A stretch of DNA of 64,000 nucleotides from Streptomyces sp. TLI_105 (GTDB lineage Bacteria; Actinomycetota; Actinomycetes; Streptomycetales; Streptomycetaceae): contig NZ_FNSM01000001.1 in assembly GCF_900105415.1 (NCBI RefSeq), forward strand, positions 8,130,001 to 8,194,000. Direction: 5' to 3'. The position numbers and the translations under genes were made by a program. The stretch's first letter is position 1. Each line of letters opens with the position of its first letter. Shown here piece by piece: positions 53,696 to 63,914 of the stretch. The notes below the pieces were generated by a model. That model did no database searches. It was not told where the DNA came from and saw only the letters and a program-made list of their open reading frames with translations.

Positions 53696-54133
53696 ATGAC
53701 GCGTGTTTGGATGTTGCCGGTGTTGTTCCTGCTCTGCGGTTCGCTCGTCGCGGCGGGGTCGATCTCCGACGGGAAACCCGTGAAGGCCGCGGTGTTTCTG
53801 CTGTTGTTCGTGTTGTTCGCCGCCGCTCACTCGCCTCTGGTCTTCCCGAGGACGACAGAAGCGTCGGAGGCGCAGCGTCGCAGTGCGGCCGACGGCCGGC
53901 CGATCGTCTACTGGCGGCCCGGCTGCAGGTACTGCCTGCGCCTGCGGCTCCGACTGGGCCGTCGTGCCCGCCAGTTGTACTGGGTCGACATATGGCGGGA
54001 CCCGGCCGGCGCGGCGGTGGTGCGGGCGGCGAACGACGGCAACGAGACCGTGCCGACAGTCGTCGTCGCGGGCCGGCCGTTCGTCAACCCCGATCCCGCA
54101 TGGGTGCGGGAGCAGCTGTCCCCCTCCGCGTGA
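53696..54133 (+). CDS. membrane-anchored glutaredoxin-like protein
   Basis: A 145-residue protein with two N-terminal hydrophobic helices (PVLFLLCGSLVAAGSI and AAVFLLLFVLFAAAH) and a C-terminal glutaredoxin/thioredoxin fold with active site RPGCRYCLRLR and the cis-Pro in TVPTVVVAGRPFVNP. It is probably a membrane-tethered thiol reductase (mycoredoxin-like, in place of glutathione). ATG 53696 is the natural start. It stands between gene remnants and the sigJ gene. Confidence 0.87.
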   Translation: MTRVWMLPVLFLLCGSLVAAGSISDGKPVKAAVFLLLFVLFAAAHSPLVFPRTTEASEAQRRSAADGRPIVYWRPGCRYCLRLRLRLGRRARQLYWVDIWRDPAGAAVVRAANDGNETVPTVVVAGRPFVNPDPAWVREQLSPSA

Positions 54134-54352
54134 GGGGATCCGCTCATTGACCGCCGCGGTCGGCCTCCTCGGGCGATGACGTCGTGGAGGTACTGCACGG
54201 CGGGCTCCTCGGTGTGCGGACGGCGTTCGACGCGCTTCTCCATCGGCCTCGGAACACCGGCGGTACAGCTCGACGGTGGCGAGAAGCGACCGACCGGCCT
54301 CCTGCCGGAGCGAAGCGGGGGAACGTAGCAGGTCGGTGACTCGGCGAGCGGG

Positions 54353-55306
54353 TCAGTTCACCGCGCCGTCCCTCCACGCCCGGAGCTTCTCCGGGTTCCG
54401 GACCGCCCAGATGCGGCTGATGCGGCCGCCGGCGAGGTCGAACGCCGCCACGGTCACGGTGACGCCCGAGTCCTGGGCGACCAGGCCCGGCCTGCCGTTG
54501 ACCGTGCGCTCGAGGAGCTCGAGGCCCGGGGCCTTGTCGGCGAAGTGGACGACGTACTGGGCGATGAACGCGCTGCCCTCGACGGGGCGCAGCGCGGCGC
54601 CGACCAGGCCGCCGCCGTCGGCCGTCATCGTGGCGTCGGGAGCGAGGAGGCCGACGAGGGCCTTGATGTCCTTGGCCTCCCAGGCCTCCTTGAAGTCCCG
54701 CACCAGCGCGGCCTGTCCGGGCGGCGGACCGGCCGGCCTCCCCTCGGCGCGGACCCGGCGACGGGCCGAGGACGCCAACTGCCTGCAGGCGGCGGGCGAC
54801 CGGCCGACGATCTCGGCGACCTCGGCGAAGGGGTACGTGAAGACGTCGTGCAGGATGAACGCCACGCGCTCGGCCGGCGTCATCGCCTCCAGTACGACGA
54901 GGAACGCCATGTTCACCGACTCGTCCAGGGTGACCCGGTCGGCGGGGTCGGCCGGCCCCGACCGCCCGTCGTCCGCCCGCCCGCCGGCCCACTCCGTGCG
55001 GTCGGGCAGCGGCTCCGGTATCCACGCCCCGACGTAACGCTCGCGGCGGGCCCGCGCCGAGCCGAGCACGTCCAGACAGACACGGCCGGCCACCGTCGTC
55101 AGCCAGGCTTCCGGCGACTCGACGGCCTCCCGCTGCCGCGGTGACATCGCGTACCAGCGGGCGTACGTCTCCTGGACGGCGTCCTCGGCCTCGGCCAGCG
55201 AACCGAGCAGCCGGTAGCCGAGGTTGATCAGTCGGTGCCGCTCGCCGACGACCACGCCGAGGTCCGGCTCGGCCCCGTCGCGCACCGGCTCGTCGGAGGT
55301 GCTCAT
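54353..55306 (-). CDS. sigJ: ECF sigma factor SigJ with SnoaL-like C-terminal domain
   Basis: A 317-residue ECF41-type sigma factor. Region 2 reads RLINLGYRLLGSLAEAEDAV with QETYARWY, region 4 includes LEAMTPAERVAFILHDVFTY and the helix FAEVAEIVGRSPAACRQLAS. The C-terminal ~120 residues form a SnoaL-like domain (LLAPDATMTADGGGLVG to FDLAGGRISRIWAVRNPEKL) that modulates activity in this group, so no anti-sigma factor is needed. Divergent to it is a small membrane protein gene, the usual kind of ECF41 target neighbour. Confidence 0.92.
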   Translation of the reverse strand: MSTSDEPVRDGAEPDLGVVVGERHRLINLGYRLLGSLAEAEDAVQETYARWYAMSPRQREAVESPEAWLTTVAGRVCLDVLGSARARRERYVGAWIPEPLPDRTEWAGGRADDGRSGPADPADRVTLDESVNMAFLVVLEAMTPAERVAFILHDVFTYPFAEVAEIVGRSPAACRQLASSARRRVRAEGRPAGPPPGQAALVRDFKEAWEAKDIKALVGLLAPDATMTADGGGLVGAALRPVEGSAFIAQYVVHFADKAPGLELLERTVNGRPGLVAQDSGVTVTVAAFDLAGGRISRIWAVRNPEKLRAWRDGAVN

Positions 55307-55463
55307 GATCGCGGCCGCTCCCTGCTTCCTCGGTCCTTCTCGGTGTGACGTGGATCTCGTTCCTTCGACGCCCCCGGCGCCTCACATTTCCCAGGCCTGC
55401 GTCGTCGGACTGTTCGAGAGACTACCGAGCCACCGCCGCGAGGCAGAAGAAGAGGACCGAGTC

Positions 55464-55880
55464 ATGGCCACCACCGCGCAGACCACGGCAGTACGGGACA
55501 GCAGCCGCACGTTCCTGCAGGTCTCGATCGCCCTCCAGACCCTGACCATCTTCTTCCAGGCCACCACCGCCGGACTGCTTCTGACGTCGTCCCAGGGCGA
55601 GGTGCTGCACGGCGTCGGAGCGCGCGTGATGTACGGAGCCACGATGCTGTACGTGCTGGCGGCGGTCCTCGCCTGGAAGCCGGGCGGCGGCTCGCCCCGC
55701 CCCATCCTGTACTCGACAGGCTTCCTGGTCCTCGCCTCGGTGCAGGTGGTGCTGGGCATCGCGCACCAGCCGTCCCTCCACGTCCCCCTGGGCGTCCTGA
55801 TGTTCGGCCTGAGCGTGCTGGACCTGGGCCGGATCCTCTCCGGCCGGCGGCAGGAGAGGTCCCACACGCGGGAGTCGTAG
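55464..55880 (+). CDS. small membrane protein divergent from sigJ
   Basis: A 138-residue protein with four hydrophobic segments (TFLQVSIALQTLTIFFQATT, VMYGATMLYVLAAVLAWKPG, YSTGFLVLASVQVVLGIAH and LGVLMFGLSVLDLGRIL). It is divergent from sigJ, so it may be regulated by this sigma factor. Its stop codon abuts the stop of the convergent DUF5937 regulator gene (55880/55881) with no gap. No family function is known. Confidence 0.7.
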   Translation: MATTAQTTAVRDSSRTFLQVSIALQTLTIFFQATTAGLLLTSSQGEVLHGVGARVMYGATMLYVLAAVLAWKPGGGSPRPILYSTGFLVLASVQVVLGIAHQPSLHVPLGVLMFGLSVLDLGRILSGRRQERSHTRES

Positions 55881-56909
55881 TCACGGCCGGCTCCCGGCCA
55901 GCAGCGAGTGGCCCAGGGGTGTGAGGCTGTGCAGCACCGCCGTCCCGGTGCGGACGGTGTCGATCAGGCCCGCACCCCGCAGGACCCCCGCGTGCTGGCT
56001 GGCCGCGGCGAGTGAGACGGACGCGCGTTCGGCGAGGGCCGTCGTGGTGGCGGGGGAGCGCAGGAGGGCGAGGACCTGGGCCCGGGTGCGGCCGAGCAGC
56101 GCCGCGAGGGCCTCCGGCCGGTCGTCGCCGCCGGCGGGAACCCCGCCGGTGCCGTCGTACATGGGGTAGACGAGGACCGTCGCCGCCTCGGGGCGGTACA
56201 TCACCAGGGGGCCCGTCGCGAACCACGAGGGGACGAGCAGCAGTCCGCGCCCGCACAGCGGGACGTCGTACGTCGCCGCCGAGGGCAGGTGCAGGGTCGG
56301 CTCCTGCCAGCGCCAGGTCGTGCCGAGCGTGGTCAGCAGGGCGTCGACACCGCCGCGGAGCAGCATCTCCGAGCGCAGCGCGCGGTCGGTGAGGACGTCG
56401 CGGCGGATCCGTGGCCAGAGCGGCTCCACGGACGTCTCGAAGTGGCGACGGGTGTCGTCGAGCAGCACGCGGACCGCGGCCGGGGACCCCTCGGCCAGCT
56501 CGCGGGCCCATCGGCCGGGCCGCGCCAGACCACCGTTCCAGCCGGAGACCTCCGGGATCCCGAGATCCAGCGCCAGCCGCTCCGGGGGCGTCGACGCCGC
56601 GGCTTCCAGACCGCCGGCGAAGTCGTGTGCCGCCGGTTGCAGCAGGAAGTCCGGTAGGAAACCGTCCTCGGCGACCAACTCGGCGAGCACACCGGCCCGG
56701 ACGCCCGCTCCTCCCCGCGGGGAGCGGTGCCACTGCCGGGCGGCGGGCCGGGGACGGTGCGGCCGTCCGGCACCCGGGCCGCGGCCCTCGCGCACACGCC
56801 CCGGCGACAGGCTCAGACGCACGCTCAGGGCGGCTTCCGACAGCGCGTCGGCCGCCGGGGCGAGAGTGATCCGGCACAGATCGGCGGCGGTGAAGTGAAG
56901 TCGGATCAT
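55881..56909 (-). CDS. DUF5937/ArsR-type transcriptional regulator
   Basis: A 342-residue regulator. The N-terminal two thirds form a DUF5937-like domain (MIRLHFTAADLCRITLAPAA). The C-terminal part is a winged helix: LRSPATTTALAERASVSLAA then SQHAGVLRGAGLIDTVRTG, ending with the wing TAVLHSLTPLGHSLLAG. The ligand is unknown. The gene is divergent from a secreted beta-propeller gene, with 127 bp between starts, and could control it. Confidence 0.85.
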   Translation of the reverse strand: MIRLHFTAADLCRITLAPAADALSEAALSVRLSLSPGRVREGRGPGAGRPHRPRPAARQWHRSPRGGAGVRAGVLAELVAEDGFLPDFLLQPAAHDFAGGLEAAASTPPERLALDLGIPEVSGWNGGLARPGRWARELAEGSPAAVRVLLDDTRRHFETSVEPLWPRIRRDVLTDRALRSEMLLRGGVDALLTTLGTTWRWQEPTLHLPSAATYDVPLCGRGLLLVPSWFATGPLVMYRPEAATVLVYPMYDGTGGVPAGGDDRPEALAALLGRTRAQVLALLRSPATTTALAERASVSLAAASQHAGVLRGAGLIDTVRTGTAVLHSLTPLGHSLLAGSRP

Positions 56910-57036
56910 GCCGACCGATTATCCGCCCGGCGGACCCTTTCACCCAGGGATGAAAGGCAGTGCGTTCCGCCCGAGGACGCGGCACGCTCCCGTTGTCCCC
57001 CTCACTCCTCGCCGACACCCGCCGGAGGTCGCGCCG

Positions 57037-57999
57037 ATGCGCCGTATCCCCGCCCGAACAGCCTGTCTGACCGCCGTGGTCCTGCTCACGGCCCTCGCCG
57101 GCGCACCCGGCCCCGCCACGGCGCGGGACCTGCCCGACACGTACGTCGTCTCCCGGGAGCCCGGCGTGCTGCCCGAAGGGATCGCCGTCACCCCGGACGG
57201 CACCCTGTACGTCTCCTCGGACGGCCGCGGCACCCTGTACCGGGGCCGGGTCGGCGAGCCGGACCTGACGCCGTTCCCCGCGCGCGGTCTGGAGGACCGC
57301 CCCAGCACCCTGGGCGTGCACACCGACCGGCGCGGCCGCGTCCTGTCCGTGGGCGGGGCGAGCCTGACCGTCCACGACCGTCACGGACGGCTCCTCGCCA
57401 CCCGTACGGCACGCGGCGGACCGCTCGGCGCGCCCCGCCTCAACGACCTGGTCGTGACGCGGGACGCGGTGTACGTGACCGACTGGGCCAATCCCGTCGT
57501 CCACCGGGCGGAGATCAGGGGCTCCACCCTCGGCCCCCTCGAACCCTGGCTCGACATCCGGTCCGCGTTCCCCGGGTTCCCCGCGCAGTACTGGCTGCTG
57601 AACGGCATCGTGGCCGACGACTCCGGTACGACCCTCCTGGTGGCGTCGAACGGCACCGAGGCGGTCTGGCGGGTCGACACCGCGACCGAGGAGGTCAGCC
57701 GGCTCGACCTCGGCGACCAGTCCTTCGGCGCCGACGGCATGGTGCTGCACGGCCGGACGCTGTACGCCGTCCTCAACTACGGTGCTCCGCACGGCGTCTA
57801 CATCGCCCGGCTCGACGAGGAGCTGCGGACGGGCACGGTGACCCACCGCCTCACGGACGGACCCTTCGACCTGCCGACCACCCTGGCGAGGCGCGGCTGC
57901 CGCCTCTACGTGGTCAACAGCCAGCTCGACGAGCCGCCGGGCCGGCCCCCGTACACCGTGAGCGCGATCGACGACCCGACGTGCGGCGACACCCCGTGA
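57037..57999 (+). CDS. secreted SMP-30/NHL-like beta-propeller protein
   Basis: A 320-residue exported protein with a signal peptide (ARTACLTAVVLLTALAGAPG). The mature part shows repeated propeller blades: GVLPEGIAVTPDGTLYVSSD, STLGVHTDRRGRVLSVGG and WLLNGIVADDSGTTLLVASN, like gluconolactonase/superoxide-type SMP-30 proteins. It may be a lactonase or a carbohydrate-binding protein. ATG 57037 has GGAGG 8 nt upstream; starts further upstream are not supported. Confidence 0.82.
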   Translation: MRRIPARTACLTAVVLLTALAGAPGPATARDLPDTYVVSREPGVLPEGIAVTPDGTLYVSSDGRGTLYRGRVGEPDLTPFPARGLEDRPSTLGVHTDRRGRVLSVGGASLTVHDRHGRLLATRTARGGPLGAPRLNDLVVTRDAVYVTDWANPVVHRAEIRGSTLGPLEPWLDIRSAFPGFPAQYWLLNGIVADDSGTTLLVASNGTEAVWRVDTATEEVSRLDLGDQSFGADGMVLHGRTLYAVLNYGAPHGVYIARLDEELRTGTVTHRLTDGPFDLPTTLARRGCRLYVVNSQLDEPPGRPPYTVSAIDDPTCGDTP

Positions 58000-58116
58000 C
58001 CCCCGCGGGCAGGCCCGGCCCCGCCGCCGGCCGCGCACGCGGGTGAGGCACGCGCGGCGAGCCGGCCGCCACGGGGGTGTGGCCGGCCGCCGCGTGCAGC
58101 CGCCCGGGGCCGGAGC

Positions 58117-58302
58117 TCAGCGCTCCGGCGCGTTCACGCGGATCAGCGTCTGCCGCCCGCTCGCGACGAGCTTCCGCGCACCGAGAGGGGCCGTCAACCC
58201 CTGCCGGTCGAAACTCCCCCGGACGCGCTTGCACACCTCGGGGCTCGCCTGTTCCTGCCGCGTCAGGCCTTCCGTGCGCTCCGCCCTCCTTCGCCGGACC
58301 AC
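58117..58302 (-). pseudogene. N-terminal remnant of a PaaI-type thioesterase
   Basis: The 61-codon frame begins with a GTG 1 nt past the SRPBCC gene stop. The part RVRGSFDRQGLTAPLGAR matches the start of PaaI-family thioesterases, but it ends after ~20 more residues (LVASGRQTLIRVNAPER), before the hotdog helix and active site. It looks like a truncated gene that was once co-transcribed with the SRPBCC gene. Confidence 0.5.
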
Positions 58303-58303
58303 C

Positions 58304-58789
58304 TCAGGCTCCGGCCGTCGCGGTCCTCGCGATGCGTTCGAGCGTGGTGCGCATCCCGGCCCGGTTGAGGGCGACCCGGCGGGCGGGGTTCGTCCCGGCG
58401 AAGACCGTTCCGAGCAGGTCGGCGGCCCTGGCCCGGTACCCGTCGGTCCGCAGGTCCTGCCAGGACTCGGTGACCCGCGTCCCGGGCCCCTCCGGGTCGA
58501 ACCGGTAGCCCCAGCGGGCGATCGGGAGCCCGAAGACGCTGATGTCGAAGACGAATTCGCTGTCCGGGCGCATCCGGGTCACCCGCCCGAGGGTCGGCCA
58601 GAGGAACGGCCCGCGCCGGTTGAACCCGATGAACCGGGAGCCGGTGCGCGCCGGAGGGCGCAGCACCCACACGGACCGGCACTCGGGGCTCCACCGCCCC
58701 ATGTTCCGCAGGTCCGACACCAAGCGGTAGACGACCGCCGGCGGCGCGTCGACGACCGTGCTCTCCTCAAGGCTCCACTGCCGGTCCAT
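58304..58789 (-). CDS. SRPBCC (START-like) family protein
   Basis: A 161-residue polyketide cyclase/dehydrase-type protein. Features are EESTVVDAPPAVVYRLVSDL, RNMGRWSPECRSVWVLRPP, GSRFIGFNRRGPFLWPT and ESWQDLRTDGYR. Members bind hydrophobic ligands or catalyse cyclisation, but many are of unknown role. ATG 58789 has GGGGAG 8 nt upstream. It is followed immediately by a thioesterase remnant. Confidence 0.85.
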   Translation of the reverse strand: MDRQWSLEESTVVDAPPAVVYRLVSDLRNMGRWSPECRSVWVLRPPARTGSRFIGFNRRGPFLWPTLGRVTRMRPDSEFVFDISVFGLPIARWGYRFDPEGPGTRVTESWQDLRTDGYRARAADLLGTVFAGTNPARRVALNRAGMRTTLERIARTATAGA

Positions 58790-58965
58790 GGCCCGCTCCC
58801 CTCGTACCCCGTGGGACTGCCCCCACCTGCTACTCGCCGGTACGTTAGCGGGCGCGGGAGCCTTCTGTCCCCGGGTCCCCGCGCTGTGACCCACCGGACA
58901 CGCCCCAGCCGCTCGGGCGCCGGAGCGTTCGCCCGGCTGGGACGTGCGGGGCCGGTGAGCCCGAC

Positions 58966-59352
58966 TCAGTCCTCGACGTCCTGCGGGTACCAGCGCAGTT
59001 CGACCGTGTTGCCGTCGGGGTCCTTCACGTAGACCGACTGGGCGGAGCCGCGCGCGCCCCAGCGCGGGACCGGGCCCTCCAGGACGTCGAACGTGCCGGA
59101 GTCGATGACCTCCTGCCAGTCCAGCGGGTCGACGACCAGACAGATGTGGTCGACGTTGGACTCGCCGCGCGGACGGGAGAAGAGGTCGATGACGCTGTTC
59201 TCGTCTATGCGCACGGACGGGAACGACACCTTGCCTGCCCGCCACTCCTCGACGCGCTCGGGCGCCAGGCCCAGGGCGCCGGTGTAGAACTCGAGGGCCT
59301 TGTCGACGTCGGTCACGTTGAGCACCAGGTGGTCGAAGGCTTTGACTCGCAT
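58966..59352 (-). CDS. VOC-family protein (glyoxalase/extradiol fold)
   Basis: A 128-residue metal-binding VOC protein. It opens AFDHLVLNVTDVDKALEFYT (first His), has DHICLVVDPLDWQEVIDSG (second His) and ends VYVKDPDGNTVELRWYP with the Glu ligand. It may be a bleomycin-resistance/glyoxalase-like enzyme. ATG 59352 was chosen; GTG/ATG starts up to 59424 are in frame. Confidence 0.88.
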   Translation of the reverse strand: MRVKAFDHLVLNVTDVDKALEFYTGALGLAPERVEEWRAGKVSFPSVRIDENSVIDLFSRPRGESNVDHICLVVDPLDWQEVIDSGTFDVLEGPVPRWGARGSAQSVYVKDPDGNTVELRWYPQDVED

Positions 59353-59528
59353 GATGGGCTCAGAACCTTTCTGGGGTTTGCTTCTCGTCTTGATGATCAT
59401 GGTGACTGCGGAGGCCCTGAGCAAGGGCCCCGGGCGACCACGATCCGGACCGGCCGGCTCCGGACCGTACGGCTTCGGGCCGGGTCTCCAGGGCTGCCCC
59501 TACCCACCGGACGGAGCCCGTCACCGCG

Positions 59529-60152
59529 TCAGACGTGGAGCTCGGGAGGGAAGCCGGTCCAGCGCAGCTCCTCGGGGAGGTGCCCCGTGTCGTTGAAGCA
59601 GAGGACGGCGGGCGCCCGGCCGGGGGCGTAGCGGATGACGGTCAGCGCGGCGTTGGCCTGGTTGATGCCCATCCAGCGGCCCTTCGGGGCGTCGAGGGCC
59701 TCCCGTACGAGCCAGGCGATGAGGAAGTTGTGCGTGACGACGAGTTCGTGGCGCGGCTGGTCGCCTTCGACGGGGCCGGTGAACCGTGCGACGGCCTCCG
59801 CGGCCAGCCCGGGCCCCTGCTCACGCTCCTCCGCCGGGAACCGGGCCAGGAACCCGAGCATGGCGTCGGCCGACTCCGCCGGAAGCTCCTCGCGCCGCGG
59901 GATGTACGGGATGTAGTCGCCGGCGGGCGGGGACATCCGCAGGGGAACCCCGTCGAGCCGGTCGCCGATCAGCCGAGCCGTCTGCTCCGCCCGGGCCAGC
60001 GGGCCGTGGTGGATCGCCGTGAGCGGGGTCTTCCGGAGCCGCTCTCCGAGCAGGACGGCCTGGCGGCGGCCGTCGTCCGTCAACGCGCTCTCGTCCGCGG
60101 TCGCCTCACCGTGTCGCGCCAGGTACAGATAGCGGGCGGCTGTCTTCGTCAT
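59529..60152 (-). CDS. histidine phosphatase (phosphoglycerate mutase-like)
   Basis: A 207-residue phosphatase. The catalytic motif is YLARHGEATADESALTDDGR, with a second His in VVTHNFLIAWLVREALD. It resembles bacterial SixA/CobC-type enzymes that dephosphorylate proteins or metabolites. It is a single gene between VOC and GNAT genes. Confidence 0.9.
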   Translation of the reverse strand: MTKTAARYLYLARHGEATADESALTDDGRRQAVLLGERLRKTPLTAIHHGPLARAEQTARLIGDRLDGVPLRMSPPAGDYIPYIPRREELPAESADAMLGFLARFPAEEREQGPGLAAEAVARFTGPVEGDQPRHELVVTHNFLIAWLVREALDAPKGRWMGINQANAALTVIRYAPGRAPAVLCFNDTGHLPEELRWTGFPPELHV

Positions 60153-60296
60153 GCTCGTTCTCTCCGACCAGGTTCATGATCTTGTGGACGGGGGAAGGGA
60201 CGTGCTTCGACGCCGTGCGGTTCCGCCGTCGGGGAGCCGCCGCACGCCGTCCGGCCCTCACCGGACGGGGGCGCGCCGGTGGGGGATCATGACGGG

Positions 60297-60830
60297 ATGA
60301 CGGATCGCCACTCTCCCGCGCCCACGACCGTGGTGCGGCTCGCGGACTACACGAAGGCCGAACAGATCGAGATACTCGGCGACAGCCCCGATCCCTTCGG
60401 CGTCGCGGACGCCGGGCTGACCTGGCTGCCCAAGGAGGACCACTTCGGCATCCGACGGAACGGCCGTCTCGTCGCCCACGCCGGTCTGCTGCGGCTTCCC
60501 CTGTCGATCGGCGGCGTCGACACCCGGGTGGTGGGCCTCGGCGGGGTGGCCGTCGCCCCTGACCTGCGGGGCCACGGGCTGGCGCGGGCGGTCGTGTCGG
60601 CGGCCGTGGACCACGCGCGGACGCTGGGCCCCCCGTACGGGCTCCTCTTCTGCCGACCCCCGCTCGTCCCGCTCTACGAGCGACTCGGCTGGCGAGCCCT
60701 TGAGCGGGACGTCCACGTCGAGCAGCCCGAGGGAGTCGTGATCATGCCGCTGCGGACCATGTGGACACCTCTGCACGACGGCGTGACCTGGCCTCCGGGA
60801 GAGGTCCGCCTGCTCTCGCTCCCCATGTGA
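60297..60830 (+). CDS. GNAT N-acetyltransferase
   Basis: A 177-residue acetyltransferase of the Eis-like/aminoglycoside-type GNAT group. The acetyl-CoA motif is LGGVAVAPDLRGHGLARAVV near residue 80, followed by RPPLVPLYERLGWRAL. It could acetylate an antibiotic or amine. ATG 60297 (MTDRHS) is the likely start. A CGTCCGG/CCGGACG hairpin (60248-60267) lies just upstream. It is convergent with the MFS transporter. Confidence 0.82.
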   Translation: MTDRHSPAPTTVVRLADYTKAEQIEILGDSPDPFGVADAGLTWLPKEDHFGIRRNGRLVAHAGLLRLPLSIGGVDTRVVGLGGVAVAPDLRGHGLARAVVSAAVDHARTLGPPYGLLFCRPPLVPLYERLGWRALERDVHVEQPEGVVIMPLRTMWTPLHDGVTWPPGEVRLLSLPM

Positions 60831-60854
60831 GGACGGCCCGGCAGGCCGGAGGTC

Positions 60855-62048
60855 TCACCGTTCTCCCGTCCGCACCGGCCGTCGCAGCAGGTACACCGCG
60901 GCCGACGTGACCAGCACCAGCATGCAGCCGGTGAACACCAGGCCCGCCTCCTCCAGGCCCAGGGGCTCGGTCAGGAGGCCGACTCCGATGACCGGGATCG
61001 AGATTCCCGTGTAGGCGACCAGGAACAGGGTCGAGATCACCGCCGCACGCCGCTCCACCGGGGCGGCCGCGGCGACGGCGGACAGCGCCGCGCGGAAGGA
61101 GAGCCCCTGGCCGACTCCGCCGACGACGGCGGCGAGGACCACGAGCACCAGCAGTTCCGCGGAGAGCGCCCCGGCCAGGAAGGCCAGTCCGACGAAGAGC
61201 ACGGCGCAGCCCAGCGGCAGGGACCGGGACACTCCGAAGCGGCCGACGGCGAGTTGTCCGGCGGTGGAGGCGAAGAAGGCCAGCGCGACGACCAGTCCGC
61301 TCACCGCGTGGTTGTCCACGTGCAGGAAACGGCCGAGGAAAGCCGGGCTGACCGAGGTGAACACCCCGAACAGGGCGAACCCCGCGAAGGAGGCGATGGC
61401 CGCCGGCACGAACACCGGGCGCACCTGCGCGGGCAGGGCGGGCCACTGTGGCCGTACGGCGGCCGGCGGCCGAGGATCCCGTACGGTCTCCGGCAGCCGC
61501 AGGAGAACGACCACCGACACGGCGACCAGGGCGAGGTGCACGGCGAACGGGAGCAGCAGCGGCTCCGGCGCGTACTCCGCGAGCAGCCCGGCGAGCAGGG
61601 GCCCGCAGCCCAGTCCGCCCATGTTCGCGGCCGTCGCCACGAACGTCGCCCGGGACTGGCCGCCGGGCGGGGCGAGGTCCATGACGTACGCGGTCGCGGC
61701 CCCGGTGAACAGGCCGGCCGACAGGCCCGACAGCAGCCGGCCCGCGTACAGCCAGCCCAGCCCGTCGGCGAGCAGGAAGCAGACGGCGCTCGCCGCCGCG
61801 AACCCGAGCCCCCAGAGCAGCGTCGGCCGTCTGCCGACGGTGTCCGAGGCGTTGCCCGCGAGCAGCAGCACGCCGATGACGCCGAAGGCGTACACCGCGT
61901 ACACGACGGTCACCGTCAGCTCGGAGAAACCGAACTTCTCCTGATAGAGGGGGTAGAGCGGCGTCGGCAGCGTGGTGCCGGTCATCCCCACGACGAACAC
62001 GGCCCCGGCGAGCAGACACCGGAGCCACCCTTGACGATCACCAACCAT
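60855..62048 (-). CDS. MFS drug/metabolite exporter
   Basis: A 397-residue transporter with twelve predicted helices. Motif A is GNASDTVGRRPTLL between helices 2 and 3, and helix 1 starts LLAGAVFVVGMTGTTLPTPL. It resembles drug-efflux MFS proteins. ATG 62048 is the start because the helix 1 follows; the open frame further upstream runs antisense to the next gene. It may work with the divergent unknown gene. Confidence 0.9.
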   Translation of the reverse strand: MVGDRQGWLRCLLAGAVFVVGMTGTTLPTPLYPLYQEKFGFSELTVTVVYAVYAFGVIGVLLLAGNASDTVGRRPTLLWGLGFAAASAVCFLLADGLGWLYAGRLLSGLSAGLFTGAATAYVMDLAPPGGQSRATFVATAANMGGLGCGPLLAGLLAEYAPEPLLLPFAVHLALVAVSVVVLLRLPETVRDPRPPAAVRPQWPALPAQVRPVFVPAAIASFAGFALFGVFTSVSPAFLGRFLHVDNHAVSGLVVALAFFASTAGQLAVGRFGVSRSLPLGCAVLFVGLAFLAGALSAELLVLVVLAAVVGGVGQGLSFRAALSAVAAAAPVERRAAVISTLFLVAYTGISIPVIGVGLLTEPLGLEEAGLVFTGCMLVLVTSAAVYLLRRPVRTGER

Positions 62049-62166
62049 GCCGCCGACCGTAACCCCGCCGTCCGTCCCCGTCCGGCGACGCGACGCTCGC
62101 GACCGGGCCGACGACCGTGGTGGCCCAAGGGGGCCGGCGGGGAGATCCGAGGGGCAGACTGTGCGC

Positions 62167-62895
62167 ATGGACGGATGGACACACGTGGGCAGTGAACCCG
62201 GTCCCGCACTGTACGGACGCCTGCGCGTCGAGAACGAGGACCTCGGGCCGGCGCGCTGGCTCACCGAGCGCCGCCCCGGGCACGGCGATTTCGGCACGGT
62301 CGCCGGCGTCGCCGCACCCGGCTTCCCGGCGTACGCCCGGGTGCTCCACCCCGCGGAGCTCGACGAGCGCCCGGTCCGCTGGGACACCGTGGCCGCCGCG
62401 TACGGACGGAAGGTCGAGCCGCTGACGAACTGGCACGAGGTGATCGGCGCGGAGCCGTTCCACCAGAACGGCGGGGACCACGGCCTGCCCGGAGTGTGGG
62501 ACGAGGGTCCCGGCGAAGGCCCCACGCCCGTCGGAGTGGCGCATGCCCTGATCCCCGTCCTCGCGCGCCACACCGGCACGCCGGAGCACTGCTGGTACGG
62601 CCTGTGGCACGGGTACGGCCGCTGGGACTGGGACGGGATTCCCACGTTCCCGACTCCGGAAAGGGACGAGATCCTGCTGTCCGGAACGCTGGCCGACGCC
62701 GTGTCCCCCGAACTCCTGGAGGCGTTCGCCGAACTGCCCGACCTGTGGTGGCCGCAGGACCGCGCCTGGTGCGTGGGCGGCGACGTCGACCTGGTCAGCA
62801 CGTACGTCTGCGGCTCCGAGGAACTGATCGCGGATCTGCTCGCCGCGCCCGGCCTGGAGGCCCACCGGGTCGAGGCGTCGGACAGAGTCGGCTGA
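62167..62895 (+). CDS. hypothetical protein of unknown family
   Basis: A 242-residue soluble protein, rich in Trp, Gly and Glu. Notable are FHQNGGDHGLPGVWDEGPGE, CWYGLWHGYGRWDWDGIP, WWPQDRAWCVGGDVDLVSTY and the final LIADLLAAPGLEAHRVEAS. It looks conserved and globular, without export or membrane signals. GTG 62161 or ATG 62167 are possible starts. I have no functional hypothesis. Confidence 0.6.
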   Translation: MDGWTHVGSEPGPALYGRLRVENEDLGPARWLTERRPGHGDFGTVAGVAAPGFPAYARVLHPAELDERPVRWDTVAAAYGRKVEPLTNWHEVIGAEPFHQNGGDHGLPGVWDEGPGEGPTPVGVAHALIPVLARHTGTPEHCWYGLWHGYGRWDWDGIPTFPTPERDEILLSGTLADAVSPELLEAFAELPDLWWPQDRAWCVGGDVDLVSTYVCGSEELIADLLAAPGLEAHRVEASDRVG

Positions 62896-62998
62896 GGGCG
62901 GTCCGCTCCCGGAGCGCCCGGGGGTGGGGCTGTCCACACCCCCGGGACTCCGGCCTGCCCCAGTGACCGGGCGGCGCCGATGCGCGACGCTGGGCGGT

Positions 62999-63907
<909 letters not shown>

Positions 63908-63914
63908 CGCCTGC

